Shown in pieces: positions 25,375 through 35,018 of a stretch of DNA of 64,000 nucleotides. Location: contig JBBQFI010000007.1 of assembly GCA_038321775.1 (NCBI GenBank), positions 139,042 through 203,041 on the forward strand, in the 5' to 3' direction. The stretch's first letter is position 1. Each line of letters starts with the position of its first letter. Made by a program: the position numbers and the translations under genes. Source of the DNA: JBBQFI01 sp038321775 (GTDB lineage: Bacteria > Verrucomicrobiota > Verrucomicrobiia > Chthoniobacterales > UBA10450). A model generated the notes under the pieces. It made no database searches. It saw only the letters and a list, made by a program, of their open reading frames with translations, and was not told the origin of the DNA.

Positions 25375-25541
25375 AGTTCCTAGTCTCGCTCACAGATAGA
25401 CCCGAGGCGGCGAAGTTCAATTCGCCTGGGTTCCTCCTACGAGGGAGAGTGAAATGCCTCTCCCGCGCAATACATTATCAATAGAAGTGCTACCTTATGT
25501 TTCGACGAGAACGAAACTATTACTGGAGTAACAAATCTATG

Positions 25542-25946
25542 ATGAAGAAATACAGCTGCCATGGCCGCAACGTTTTCATTTTGGTAATCACGTGCCTTCT
25601 GCTGATTAGTCCGGTGAGCTCGGAAGCGAGGACACGGCGTTACGCCCGAGAGTCTGACTCAATGCAACAAGGGGATGCTGCGCGCTTAATCATTCACCGA
25701 ATCGCGAATCTCGGTAACCGCGTGATTATCGACTTGCGTATCGACGGTCTTATCGCTGGGAGTATCGGATATGGCCACACCTATGAGGGTTTCCTGACGC
25801 CGGGACGCCATGTGTTATTGGTGCGGGCAACGCCCTTTAATTGGGTGACCTGGACGCAATTGATTGTGGATGTAGAAAGTGGCCAGACCTACAACTTCAC
25901 CGTGGCGAGCGATCATTCAGGATATGTCGTCCTAAAGGGCGGTTGA
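25542..25946 (+). CDS. secreted hypothetical protein, tandem paralogue 2
   Basis: 134 residues. It repeats the plan of the preceding gene nearly word for word: KYSCHGRNVFILVITCLLLI signal peptide, LIIHRIANLGNRVIIDLRID, GHTYEGFLTPGRHVLLV and DHSGYVVLKGG at the end. Upstream DNA (TCGACGAGAACGAAACTATT) also resembles that before paralogue 1, so gene and promoter were duplicated together. Codon differences show the duplication is not recent. Confidence 0.7.
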   Translation: MKKYSCHGRNVFILVITCLLLISPVSSEARTRRYARESDSMQQGDAARLIIHRIANLGNRVIIDLRIDGLIAGSIGYGHTYEGFLTPGRHVLLVRATPFNWVTWTQLIVDVESGQTYNFTVASDHSGYVVLKGG

Positions 25947-25979
25947 AGCCGTCGTGCTCGCGTGGGTTGAAAGGGCAGC

Positions 25980-26702
25980 TCACGCTTTGCGCGCGATATA
26001 GACGGTGCTGGAAGAATCGCATTCCAGGAGGGGATTAAAAAACGAAACGATGCGCGCGTCGGCTTCGGCAAAGACTGCGCGAAGGGTGGCGAGAAAATTT
26101 TCGTCTGGCGGATCGTCGGACCAAAGCGCGAAGGCACCTCCCGGATGGAGCTGTTCGGAAAGACGGCGCAGCCCGTCGGGTTGGTAAAATGCACCATTGC
26201 GCTCGTGCAGAAAGTGGATCGGTGAATGATCGATATCGACAAGCACGGCGTGAAATTTCCGGCCGGGAGTTTCAGGATCAAATCCCTCGTTAGGCTGGGA
26301 GGCGAGGGCAAAGAAATCGGCGTGGACGAGACGGCAACGCGGATCCCCGGTTAATTGCGGACCGAGCGGAACCAGCCCGCGCTGGTGCCAATCGATCACT
26401 GCATCGAGCGCGTCCACGACGATGAGCGAATAGACGGCGGGATTCATCAGCGCCGCGTGCGCGGTATAACCAAGACCAAGGCCGCCGACGACGACATCAA
26501 GCTCTGGTGCTTCGAGCCCTTCTAATCCAAGATCCGCGAGCGCGCTTTCTACTTCATGGTAAAGGCTCGACATCAGAAAGTAGTCGCCAAGTTTCACCTC
26601 GAAAATCTCAAGATCATCGAGCGAGTGCACGCGCCGGCGGCGCAGCGTCAGGTCGCCCAGCGGAGTCTCGCGGTAATCGAGCACCGCAAAGTTGTCGCTC
26701 AT
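25980..26702 (-). CDS. spermidine synthase-like protein
   Basis: 240 residues with a Rossmann methyltransferase-like fold: VVVGGLGLGYTAHAAL (glycine loop), YSLIVVDALDAVIDWH (acidic end of strand 2), DPRCRLVHADFFAL and FHAVLVDIDHSP. The order matches spermidine-synthase-like proteins without the full polyamine-site signature (the DHS block replaces the usual DDS). It may act on another amine or only bind a nucleoside. No partner such as speD is near. Confidence 0.75.
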   Translation of the reverse strand: MSDNFAVLDYRETPLGDLTLRRRRVHSLDDLEIFEVKLGDYFLMSSLYHEVESALADLGLEGLEAPELDVVVGGLGLGYTAHAALMNPAVYSLIVVDALDAVIDWHQRGLVPLGPQLTGDPRCRLVHADFFALASQPNEGFDPETPGRKFHAVLVDIDHSPIHFLHERNGAFYQPDGLRRLSEQLHPGGAFALWSDDPPDENFLATLRAVFAEADARIVSFFNPLLECDSSSTVYIARKA

Positions 26703-26832
26703 TGGTGCGAGACTTTAGCGGAACATTAGACATTGGGAAAAGAAACGAATGCGGTTTGGCGGCGGGATGTTTTTCCCAGAATGCAACGAAAGAACTTGGA
26801 ACCCACGCGAGAAGGGTGAGTGTTGAGATCTT

Positions 26833-26940
26833 ATGGGAAACAGCCAAGGCAGAGACAACGTTAGGAAACGCAAGGCACGTCGCAAAAAAACGGAGCGCCT
26901 CGCGCTCGCGAAGAAGAACGACAAGAAGGCAGCGAAGTAA
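26833..26940 (+). CDS. small basic protein
   Basis: 35 residues (MGNSQGRDNVRKRKARRKKT through KKAAK), nearly half Lys/Arg. Similar MGNS-GRDN starts occur in short, highly basic hypothetical proteins of other bacteria. It probably binds nucleic acid. It lies between the divergent spermidine synthase-like gene and the frameshifted membrane gene at 26968. Confidence 0.5.
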   Translation: MGNSQGRDNVRKRKARRKKTERLALAKKNDKKAAK

Positions 26941-26967
26941 CGCTGACCGTCTAATTAATAGCCGCGT

Positions 26968-27287
26968 TTGGAATCCGGCAGCGCGGGAAAGAAATTTCCG
27001 TGGGCGATCTATCTGATCGTCTTGTTTGTTATTTTGATAGTGGCATTGGCGCCGCTCGGATCGATGGTGGCGTGCAGTTGGATTGCAAACGCGCACGGAT
27101 GCAAAGTCGATGAAGGATCGGTCCATCCGTGCATCATCGGCGGAGTCGATCGCGGTAAGCTGCTATATACGATGGGCGTGATGGGTGGTTCATGTTGCTC
27201 ACGCTGCCCGCTGGCGCCTTCGCGATTCTGGGATGGATTGTCTTTCTCATCGTCCATCGCTCGCGCTGGCGGAAGCGATCGGCGTAA
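26968..27287 (+). pseudogene. small membrane protein gene with a frameshift
   Basis: The first frame gives a helix (WAIYLIVLFVILIVALAPLG), a Cys-containing loop (CSWIANAHGCKVDEGSVHPC) and GKLLYTMGVMG, then loses sense near 27187. The next frame continues with WFMLLTLPAGAFAILGWIVF and LIVHRSRWRKRSA to a stop at 27285. One missing base in a G run joins them into a two-helix protein of about 106 residues. Start codon is a TTG, so the true start is uncertain. Confidence 0.65.
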
Positions 27288-27383
27288 GCCGCAATCATTT
27301 TTCCGTTCGTAGCTGGACGGGAAAGCGGAGTTGCATTCTATTTGGAAAATTGTTATCAAAATTAAACCTCAATCCCAATCCTT

Positions 27384-27896
27384 ATGAAAAAGATCGCATT
27401 AATAATTGTTTTACCTCTAGCGCTTTCATTGGTCGCGATCGCGGCCCAGAAAAAGGAAGGCGCGGACTCTTCAAAAAAATCAGCCACTACCGAACAGCAT
27501 GTCGCCCTGAATTCAGGAGATGTGCAATGGATGGATGCGCCACCATTTCTGCCGGCTGGGGCGAAGTTTGCCGTGCTTCAAGGCGACCCCGGCAAAAAGG
27601 GAGTCTACACAATTCGCCTGAAGGTGCCCTCCGGATACCGGATCCCACCGCACTTTCATCCGACGACGGAAAATGTATCAGTCATTTCCGGCACAATGTC
27701 TTTCGGCATGGGAGAAAAGTTCGATGAGGCGGCGGGCAAGGAAATTCAAGCGGGCGGATTCGCCAGCATGCCGGCAGGGATGAAACATTTCGCGTGGGCG
27801 ACCGGTGAAACGGTTGTTCAGATTCACGGGATGGGACCGTTCCAGATCACCTACGTTAATCCCGCAGACGATCCGCGAAATGCGGCGAAGCAGTAA
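27384..27896 (+). CDS. secreted cupin domain protein
   Basis: 170 residues with a signal peptide (KKIALIIVLPLALSLVAIAA). The cupin barrel shows VPSGYRIPPHFHPTTENVSV (metal-site H-x-H...E), GTMSFGMGEKF and MPAGMKHFAWATGETVVQIH with the second-motif His. Related secreted cupins are annotated as DUF4437-like; enzymatic role unknown. It has its own AT-rich upstream region and ends 60 bp before the convergent GlsB gene. Confidence 0.82.
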   Translation: MKKIALIIVLPLALSLVAIAAQKKEGADSSKKSATTEQHVALNSGDVQWMDAPPFLPAGAKFAVLQGDPGKKGVYTIRLKVPSGYRIPPHFHPTTENVSVISGTMSFGMGEKFDEAAGKEIQAGGFASMPAGMKHFAWATGETVVQIHGMGPFQITYVNPADDPRNAAKQ

Positions 27897-27955
27897 GCGC
27901 GTTTGTCGCTATTTTGCGTTAGGTCAGATTTAAAGCCGCAAGTGGCAGCGTCCGA

Positions 27956-28228
27956 TCACCGGCCAATTGCCACCTTCGGGAAATGAATCTTTAACTTATA
28001 GCAAATAAAGAGAACGAGAATCGCGCCTAGCGTCGAAAAAATAATACCGGCCGGATGAAATCGTTCGCTTGTCGGACGGGAGAAGAGGTGAGTGACGGCG
28101 CCTCCGATAATCGATCCAATGATGCCGAGAACGATCGTCCAGAAGAGAGCCAGGTGCACGTGCATCACGGTTTTCGCGAAAAAGCCCGCGATTAGCCCAA
28201 CAAGAATATACCAGATTAAGTGAAACAT
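27956..28228 (-). CDS. GlsB/YeaQ/YmgE family membrane protein (paralogue)
   Basis: 90 residues, the same three-helix plan as the gene at 15851: MFHLIWYILVGLIAGFFAK, WTIVLGIIGSIIGGAV and a closing helix, with a C-terminal extension HFPKVAIGR. The two copies keep even the flanking loop VMHVH. The second copy sits in ordinary backbone and not in a palindrome array, so it is the likelier ancestral locus. Confidence 0.93.
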   Translation of the reverse strand: MFHLIWYILVGLIAGFFAKTVMHVHLALFWTIVLGIIGSIIGGAVTHLFSRPTSERFHPAGIIFSTLGAILVLFICYKLKIHFPKVAIGR

Positions 28229-28309
28229 AATTTGTCCTCGTTATCCGCAAAGAACTCCCTTTGACTGAACTCAGAGCAATTACCAGGCTTTTAGCGGCTT
28301 GAAAAGCCC

Positions 28310-31300
28310 TTATTCGTTGCCGCAACACGTTCGGCGAAGGGCCAAGTTCGAGCACGTTTTTGTCCTACGGCGTCTGCGCGTCACGAAGTACGTCATCGCG
28401 ATTCCGACGAAAGTCAGGATGTAGGTCGATGGTTCCGGAACGATGGCGTCGGTTCCGAAGAGCAACTCACCATCAAAGCCGTCACCGCCGCCGTCGCTCG
28501 TTAAAGAAAGAGTAAAGGAAAGGTTTTGGCCTGTAGGATCGATCGAGCCGAGGTCAAGAACATGATCGTGGAAATAAGTTTGCGCATCTGTGAGTGACAA
28601 GAAATGCTGCGTTTCCAGCGTATCGAATCCGAGTGTAATGCTGAAGTCTAGGTGCTGGAATCCTCCACTGCCCGCCATCACGCTGCCATCGATAAATCCT
28701 ATTTTGAGGTGTGGCGAATCGGTTAGCATACTCGCGTCGATATCAAAAAGAGCGCTGGAGGTGAATGTTTGAGTGCCAAGCGTCGTGCTCGTTCTGGATG
28801 CAGTAGCCAGAGTAACAGCGCCATAGATCAGGTTTGAAGATGGATTCAATGCGGACTGCACATTTGCATGACCTGCCTCCAAGACATTAACATCGCTGGC
28901 GTTCGGCAGGCCGGTGGCAAAAGCTGCCCCCTGCTTGTTATTCGCGAGTGACATTGACGGTATCGGGCGTCCGACAGCGGCGCGCGCTTCTGTTGTAGCA
29001 GTGCCTGAGTTAGAGCTGCTGAGACCTGGCGCATTGGCATTGGTAGTCATGAGAGTAATGATGCCTCCACCACTGTTAGCTTCGGCTTCTGCTCCACTAG
29101 AAGGCCCAGTAGCTTTAGCATCGGCGAGCGCAGCGCCATCGTATCCGCCTCTAACCCCGTTTCCACCAGTAGCTCTCGCGGTAACTTGTGATCCGATAGT
29201 TCCGCCCGGGCCTGTTAGTGTGCCGGTAGCAGATGCTGTGGCATCGCCGCCAGTCGCGGGAGCGCCATCGAAGAAAAAACTGCCGCCACCAGCTCCGCCA
29301 CTCGCCTGGGCCAGAGCGGAGAAGCTATCCGCGTTAGTCACCGACAAGGTCGCGGTCCCCCGGCCGCCCATCCCTCCGTAAGAGGTGTCATCGACAATGT
29401 TATATCCGTCTCCTCCTGATCCGCCACTGGCATAAACTTGCACATCGAGAGTTCCTGAGGTGTTAGAAGCATTAGTTAGAATGGAAGTGGCGTTCCCGCC
29501 AGCGCCCGGTGTGCCACCATTTTCTGCGCTCCCGCCTTTGCCGCCATCCGCCTCTTGAACCAAAGTCAAGCTACCACTCGTTAGGCCAGAAACTGCATTG
29601 TTAAGCAATGCATTACCGCCGGCGCCACCCGCACTTGTTCCGGCGCCTCCCGTGCCAGCCAGGGCTACGGCACTAGCTTCGGCCGCACCACCTCCCGTGG
29701 AAGTAGCCGATGCAGTAGCTGTGTTTGAAATGGAAAAACCAGATCCTCCAACTCCCATGGTTCCCTCTCCTCCGATGCCACCTACGGCTGTTGCCCCTGC
29801 CGTGACCATGCCAATTCCCGTGAGTGAAGTAGAAGCAGTAGCATTGCCACCTGTGGCGCCGGTTCCGGGCATAGAAGCCGTTCCTCCGCGACCTCCAGTT
29901 CCGCCTCGGGCAAACGTGCTCGCGTAGATCGAGTTACTTTGAGAATCATTGAGAGTAATCGTGGAATTTGCGTCACCACCTGTTCCGGGCGTCGCGTTAT
30001 CACTGTTTCCACCTCCGCCAGCGGTTGCTTCCTGGTCGAGAATGAGGGATCCAGTCGTTGAGCCCACGACATCGTTGCTGAGCGTTTCACTGGCGCCATC
30101 AGCGCCATTGGAGCCATTGGAGCCGCCGCCTCCATTGCCGGCAAAAGCGCGAACAGCAAGATTCACGAAACCATTATTGATTGAGTTACCTGATACAAAC
30201 GCAATCGCGCTTGAGCCTTGCCCAGCGATGCCGCCGCTGGCACTTCCGCCGTCACCACCGAATGCCTCGACTAGGCCTGCGACACCAGCTCCCGCGCTAC
30301 CGATTGCGACGGCGCTGGCGGAGCCGCCATTTGCGCCATTGCCGGGACCAGTGGCCGAACCACCGTTTCCTCCGAACGCAAAGGCGGTGACGTCGATTGT
30401 TCCAAAGACATTGAGATTCTCAGCGTTAACAAGTGACGTAGCTTGGCCTCCATTGGCAGTTACTCCGTCGCCCGATCCTCCGCCATTTCCACCCGTGGCG
30501 TTCGTTCGCACGCTGAAGAACTGGACGGTCATTGAAAGGGGTGTGTCATTATCCCCGCCGTTGATTGTGCTGCTGCCTACGCCGGCGACTCCACTATTTC
30601 CTTGCGCCGAGCTACCGCCGGAGCCGCCCACTGCATTTTGGAACAGACTAACCTCAGAGGAGGAATCAGCTGCACTGCTAGCAACCGTGTTAGTGAGAAA
30701 AGTGCTTGCACCTAAACCGCCATTCCCAGTCCCGAGGGCGTCGCCACCGTTCCCTCCTACCGCTTGAGCTTGCGCACTAAGGATTGCACCCGTGACTGTC
30801 GAGTTAGCTGTCACAATGCCACTGATCATGCCCGTGCCGCCTGCGCCCCCATTGTTATTGCCCGAGCTATCGCCACCGTTTCCCCCGAAGGCAGTAGCTT
30901 CAGGATTCACAGACTGGCTATCGTTATCTGCACTGGCTCCCGCGATAGCGTTGCCTCCAGCCGCGCCAATAACTCCGTCACCACCATTGCCACCGGTAGC
31001 GACTGCAAATATTTGTAGCGATGATCCCCCAGTTTGATTGGCGTTTGCGGCACTTATGTCAAAAATAGAAGTAGCGTCGCCCGCGGCTCCTCCATTGGCG
31101 GTTGCACTATCACCGCCGTTGCCGCCGGTGGCAGTCTGGCTCAGTATAAAATTACCGAAACTAGCGGTCGAGGCGAAGATTCCATTCGTTACCGAAACGC
31201 CGGCGCCCGTTCCTCCGTTACTACCTAGTCCTGTACCGCCATTGCCTCCGGTTAGAGTCACTGCCACGAAAACAGTTCCACCATCGGTGGTTGCCTGAAT

Positions 31301-31924
31301 CGGCGCCGTTAAGTTAGCAGTCCCACCGTTACCACCTGCTTCTCCCGATCCTCCGTTTCCTCCGGTTGCATTAGCGGTTACGCTGGCGCCTCCTGAATTG
31401 TCCATATTCATTGCTTGCGCTGTAGTTTGGGCATTGCCTCCATTGCCGCCATTTCCAATGGCGCCGCTCGATCCAGTGCCTGTGCCGCTTCCGCCAGTAC
31501 CGCCATTGCCGCCATTTCCACCTTGAGCTACCGCGAACGCAGTACCGAATGAGCCGGTAGCCGAAGTTGCAACCTGTGCCGTCGCGTTGCCGCCATTGCC
31601 ACCGTTGCCTCCATTCGCGCCACTTTGGTTGGTGCCTGTGGCATTACCGCCATTTCCTCCGGCGCCGCCATTGCCGCCGAAGGCCATCGCCGTATTGTCC
31701 GGGTCTGAATTTGGGGTCGTAACGCCTGCATCGGCCGTCACCGCCTGCCCATTCCCGCCGGGGCCGCCGTTCGTTGGCGGGTTGCCATTCGTCCCCGACG
31801 TGCCGGGTAAACCATTGTTGCCCGTTTCGGTATCGTCCGCGGCGAAACTCGAAAAGATAGCACCAAAGAAAAACAAACTGCAGATAAGAGCCAGGGAGTG
31901 AATTTTCAGAGAGTTGATTTTCAT
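28310..31924 (-). CDS. large Gly/Asn-rich secreted PEP-CTERM protein
   Basis: 1204 residues from the ATG at 31924 (MKINSLKIHSLALICSLFFF signal peptide). Nearly the whole length is a repeated GGNGGxGG pattern separated by Ala/Thr/Ser-rich strands of 20-40 residues, which predicts a long beta-solenoid-like fibre similar in look to PE_PGRS or RTX-free adhesins. The C-terminus has VPEPSTYILTFVGIAMTYFV and a run of Arg, a PEP-CTERM signal. The last part before it (HLDFSITLGFDTLETQHFLS) is a globular choice-of-anchor-type domain. Likely a cell-surface or matrix protein. Confidence 0.85.
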   Translation of the reverse strand: MKINSLKIHSLALICSLFFFGAIFSSFAADDTETGNNGLPGTSGTNGNPPTNGGPGGNGQAVTADAGVTTPNSDPDNTAMAFGGNGGAGGNGGNATGTNQSGANGGNGGNGGNATAQVATSATGSFGTAFAVAQGGNGGNGGTGGSGTGTGSSGAIGNGGNGGNAQTTAQAMNMDNSGGASVTANATGGNGGSGEAGGNGGTANLTAPIQATTDGGTVFVAVTLTGGNGGTGLGSNGGTGAGVSVTNGIFASTASFGNFILSQTATGGNGGDSATANGGAAGDATSIFDISAANANQTGGSSLQIFAVATGGNGGDGVIGAAGGNAIAGASADNDSQSVNPEATAFGGNGGDSSGNNNGGAGGTGMISGIVTANSTVTGAILSAQAQAVGGNGGDALGTGNGGLGASTFLTNTVASSAADSSSEVSLFQNAVGGSGGSSAQGNSGVAGVGSSTINGGDNDTPLSMTVQFFSVRTNATGGNGGGSGDGVTANGGQATSLVNAENLNVFGTIDVTAFAFGGNGGSATGPGNGANGGSASAVAIGSAGAGVAGLVEAFGGDGGSASGGIAGQGSSAIAFVSGNSINNGFVNLAVRAFAGNGGGGSNGSNGADGASETLSNDVVGSTTGSLILDQEATAGGGGNSDNATPGTGGDANSTITLNDSQSNSIYASTFARGGTGGRGGTASMPGTGATGGNATASTSLTGIGMVTAGATAVGGIGGEGTMGVGGSGFSISNTATASATSTGGGAAEASAVALAGTGGAGTSAGGAGGNALLNNAVSGLTSGSLTLVQEADGGKGGSAENGGTPGAGGNATSILTNASNTSGTLDVQVYASGGSGGDGYNIVDDTSYGGMGGRGTATLSVTNADSFSALAQASGGAGGGSFFFDGAPATGGDATASATGTLTGPGGTIGSQVTARATGGNGVRGGYDGAALADAKATGPSSGAEAEANSGGGIITLMTTNANAPGLSSSNSGTATTEARAAVGRPIPSMSLANNKQGAAFATGLPNASDVNVLEAGHANVQSALNPSSNLIYGAVTLATASRTSTTLGTQTFTSSALFDIDASMLTDSPHLKIGFIDGSVMAGSGGFQHLDFSITLGFDTLETQHFLSLTDAQTYFHDHVLDLGSIDPTGQNLSFTLSLTSDGGGDGFDGELLFGTDAIVPEPSTYILTFVGIAMTYFVTRRRRRTKTCSNLALRRTCCGNE

Positions 31925-32120
31925 ATTCGTTAGGCGAACTGCGCTTTTAGTCGGCCGGAAACGGCGACATTGTTCGGCGACGTACCAAACATCCACTTAA
32001 ACTATGAGGGGAAAGAGAATTCAAGAACTAAGAAATCTGAACGTGGGTATAGCAAAGCCGGCCGTGCAGCGTCAACAGAAAAAAAATCTGATTGCCTTTG
32101 ATCCAGCGAACTCTATCGAT

Positions 32121-32444
32121 CTATTCTTCTCTCGGCAGAATCGAAGTCAATCGGCGCCGATCCTCGAAGGTGTCTTGAACTAAAGAGTCAGGAATCCGCG
32201 TGCGCAGATAGCGAATATCCGGATCGCCAAGTATCCACAGCAGGTTCCGGTTTTGATTTTTGAATTTCACTTTGTCGGTTTCATGGCACTGTTGGTGATG
32301 CCCAAGAGACAGCAGAAGTCGAAAAGCCAGCCGAAGAAAGAGAAGCGCGATTTCGCGCAGAATGCCTTCTCCGTTTTTCAGAAAGGTTCCGGAGCGAAAC
32401 CAAATCTGCGGGTATCGAATCAGCGTCATACCCGCTCCAGTCAC
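32121..32444 (-). CDS. hypothetical protein, weakly supported
   Basis: 107 residues, or 102 from the second Met. The composition is partly protein-like, with an amphipathic Leu/Arg-rich segment (LFLRLAFRLLLSLG) and a charged end (EDRRRLTSILPREE). No family recognised and no clear ribosome binding site. It fills most of the gap between the Gly-rich gene and the desaturase; it may be chance. Confidence 0.3.
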   Translation of the reverse strand: MTGAGMTLIRYPQIWFRSGTFLKNGEGILREIALLFLRLAFRLLLSLGHHQQCHETDKVKFKNQNRNLLWILGDPDIRYLRTRIPDSLVQDTFEDRRRLTSILPREE

Positions 32445-32657
32445 GGCCGGTAGTTCCTAATTCCACAACCGACAAACCCCGATCCACGAGTAGGGATTGT
32501 TCGATTGTGCTAAAGTCTTTATCGGGTATGGTGGAGGACCGCCGCACCTCTTTCACTTCCCGTTCGCTCGGATTCTTTTTGAAACCCGCACTGGAACGTA
32601 GCAGTGTGGTTAGCCAAAACGAAAAGCTCAGCTTCTGGAACAGAGGGGATTAATATA

Positions 32658-33611
32658 ATGAACGATAGCTCCGTTATCACCGAGGTCGCGCCCGTCGAGG
32701 TAGAGGAATCAGACTTGCCGCCGAAGCGTTTACTTTTTCGTTTGCCCTTTGAGCGCATCAATTGGATAACCAGTTCCTTTCTCATCGGCACGCTCGCTCT
32801 CGCGTTGACGGCGGTCCCGCTTTATCTCTGGTTCTACGGTCTGGACTGGTTTCAGGTGGTGCTTTTCTTTGTCATGCTTGGGGCCTGCGGATTTAGCGTC
32901 AGCCTGGGGTATCATCGGCTTTTCTCGCATCTTACTTTCCAGGCACGTTGGCCCGTCCGCCTTTTCACACTTATTTTTGGCGCGGCTGCGTTTGAAAATT
33001 CAGCGCTCATGTGGGCGAGCGAACACCGGCGTCATCACAAACATGTAGACCATGACGAAGATCCTTACTGCATCTCGAAAGGCTTTTTCTACGCGCACAT
33101 CGGATGGCTTCTTTTTAAGCTAAGTCCGCAACCGCCCTACGACAACGTGAGCGATCTGCAAAGGGACAGGCTTATTCACTGGCAGGATCGCTACGTCCAG
33201 TGGATCGCCGTCGTTGTTGGTTTTGTGTTGCCGGCATTTATAGGCTTTCTCTGGGATGGATACATCGGCGCGCTCGGCGCATTCTTGATTGCAGGCGTAG
33301 CGCGGATCGTTGTGCTGCAGCACTGCACGTTTCTAATTAACAGCGCATGTCATACCATGGGACGGCAGCCGTATTCGACGAGATGCAGCGCGCGCGACTC
33401 CATGTTTCTCGCTTTCTTCACCTTTGGCGAAGGTTACCACAACTACCATCACGAATTTCAGTACGACTATCGGAATGGTGTGAAGCCATGGCAGGTAGAT
33501 CCGACGAAGTGGATTATCTGGACGCTGTCGAAAGTTGGACTGACCGCAAATCTTCGTCGCGTACCGGATGAGAAAATTTTAGCGGCAGAGAGAGAAACTG
33601 CGGCTCTTTGA
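32658..33611 (+). CDS. acyl-CoA desaturase (delta-9 type)
   Basis: 317 residues from the ATG at 32658, 8 bp after GAGGGGA. The three histidine clusters that hold the di-iron centre are HRLFSH, EHRRHHKH and GEGYHNYHHEF. Hydrophobic segments near residues 40-90 and 185-225 give the usual four-helix membrane plan. It should insert a double bond in long acyl chains and so adjust membrane fluidity. Single gene; no neighbouring lipid genes. Confidence 0.93.
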   Translation: MNDSSVITEVAPVEVEESDLPPKRLLFRLPFERINWITSSFLIGTLALALTAVPLYLWFYGLDWFQVVLFFVMLGACGFSVSLGYHRLFSHLTFQARWPVRLFTLIFGAAAFENSALMWASEHRRHHKHVDHDEDPYCISKGFFYAHIGWLLFKLSPQPPYDNVSDLQRDRLIHWQDRYVQWIAVVVGFVLPAFIGFLWDGYIGALGAFLIAGVARIVVLQHCTFLINSACHTMGRQPYSTRCSARDSMFLAFFTFGEGYHNYHHEFQYDYRNGVKPWQVDPTKWIIWTLSKVGLTANLRRVPDEKILAAERETAAL

Positions 33612-33665
33612 TTCTTCTCGCGACTTATCTGAAGAAGCACTGTTCGCTTAGGTAAGCCGAGCTTA

Positions 33666-34799
33666 TCAGCGTAAATTCGTGGCCGAGAGGGCAACCGGAT
33701 AAACGTCACCCATGTAGCGAACATGGACAGTGCTTAAGTCGCGCGATACGATCGGCAGTTTCATTCCTCGCGGCAGGACAGTGTGGCCGTATGGAATTTG
33801 AATGGTGACCGGCTGCTCGATCGTCACCAGTTGCGCATCGTTCGTCGACAGAGATGGATGACGCTGGGGACCAACCTTCGACAAAGCCAGCGGTCCCGAT
33901 TCATGGTTATCGGATGGAGTTGATGGAATTTCGATATCGCAAGTAACTGGATAGTGATCGGAAACCTTGGAGCTAAGAATCTTTAAACTCACAGCGTTGC
34001 TATTCTTCACCCACAGATAATCAAACGTCGCATCCGGATATCCTTTGGAGGATGGATGCGTCACGCGCTGCATAAGAGGCAACTGCTCCATGCCGTTTTG
34101 AAATCCGGCATCACGAAGAATGGCAAAAGTTTCTTCCGAAGCAAACATCGGTTGATCTTGATTGGTGTTGAAATCGCCACCTATGATCACACTTCTGACA
34201 TTGGGGATGGCGGTGGTAATGACGCTTTTTAAATGTGCGACCAGCTGAGTGGCCGCGACTTCGCGTTTACTAATGTTTTTTGCGGTCTCGATCTTTTTGT
34301 CTCCCCGCATGATCAGATTGCTTTTGAGGTGAACGGAGTAAACGCCCAGATCGGTTCCGCGGATTTTAAACCAGGCAAAGGAAAATCCTCTGGGCGGCTC
34401 GATGTGTTCCATCGATACCCAGCGTTCTGCCCAGGCAGCCTGGGCTGAATATTTGGAAAGTATCGCGACCTGTTGCCGGCCAAAGCCCTTTTGAAATGGC
34501 TCCTTGAAAGCGGAGCAGATCGCGACTTCATAAGTTCCCGGCGCGATTGCTTCCGCCAAGCGAGCGCACGAATCGTAATCTCGAATTTCCTGGAGCAACA
34601 AAACATCGGGGTTCAGTTCGCGCAGTACTTGAGCGGCGGCATTGATTCGTCGCGTCTGTTCTTCCGGAAGAGCGTCTTTCGGCGAGCCGTTAGGAAACCA
34701 CTCGAGGTTCCATGTCGTTACGCGAACGAGCGCCGCCGGCGCCGTCGCCAAACTTAGCCAAAGGAGCGCCGCAAAGAAAAAGAAGATGGCGAGCGCCAT
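33666..34799 (-). CDS. endonuclease/exonuclease/phosphatase family protein, secreted
   Basis: 377 residues from the ATG at 34799, which begins a hydrophobic leader (MALAIFFFFAALLWLSLATA). Family motifs are TTWNLEWF, LLLQEIRDY (catalytic Glu), VIIGGDFNTNQDQPMF (GDFN) and SDHYPVTCDIE (SDH). These define the metal-dependent DNase I-like fold; substrates may be nucleic acid or phosphate esters. The last 80 residues form an unassigned tail (IQIPYGHTVLPRGMKLPIVS) resembling a small SH3-like domain. A longer start at 34913 would add a region without leader character. Confidence 0.88.
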   Translation of the reverse strand: MALAIFFFFAALLWLSLATAPAALVRVTTWNLEWFPNGSPKDALPEEQTRRINAAAQVLRELNPDVLLLQEIRDYDSCARLAEAIAPGTYEVAICSAFKEPFQKGFGRQQVAILSKYSAQAAWAERWVSMEHIEPPRGFSFAWFKIRGTDLGVYSVHLKSNLIMRGDKKIETAKNISKREVAATQLVAHLKSVITTAIPNVRSVIIGGDFNTNQDQPMFASEETFAILRDAGFQNGMEQLPLMQRVTHPSSKGYPDATFDYLWVKNSNAVSLKILSSKVSDHYPVTCDIEIPSTPSDNHESGPLALSKVGPQRHPSLSTNDAQLVTIEQPVTIQIPYGHTVLPRGMKLPIVSRDLSTVHVRYMGDVYPVALSATNLR

Positions 34800-35018
34800 C
34801 TCGCGATTGTTGCATTTCCTCTCCCCGGATCCTTCGTGCTTTGGAATTTTCAGCCAAACTCGTTTCGCCGGGAGGAAACGCCTGAAGGGATTGGTTCCTA
34901 TCATCCCTGCCATGATTTAAAGCAAGGACTTATCGGTTCACTCGCACGAGATTCGATAGCCGAGGGCTTCACCTCGGCACAGCCGTTGCGAAACGAAATC
35001 TCGAGAAACCGACGGCTG

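Noticed and set aside
28590..31901. Many long plus-strand frames rich in Pro/Val/Ala opposite the Gly-rich gene
   Set aside because: They are mirror images of the GGNGG repeat codons; the minus strand has the signal peptide and PEP-CTERM end.
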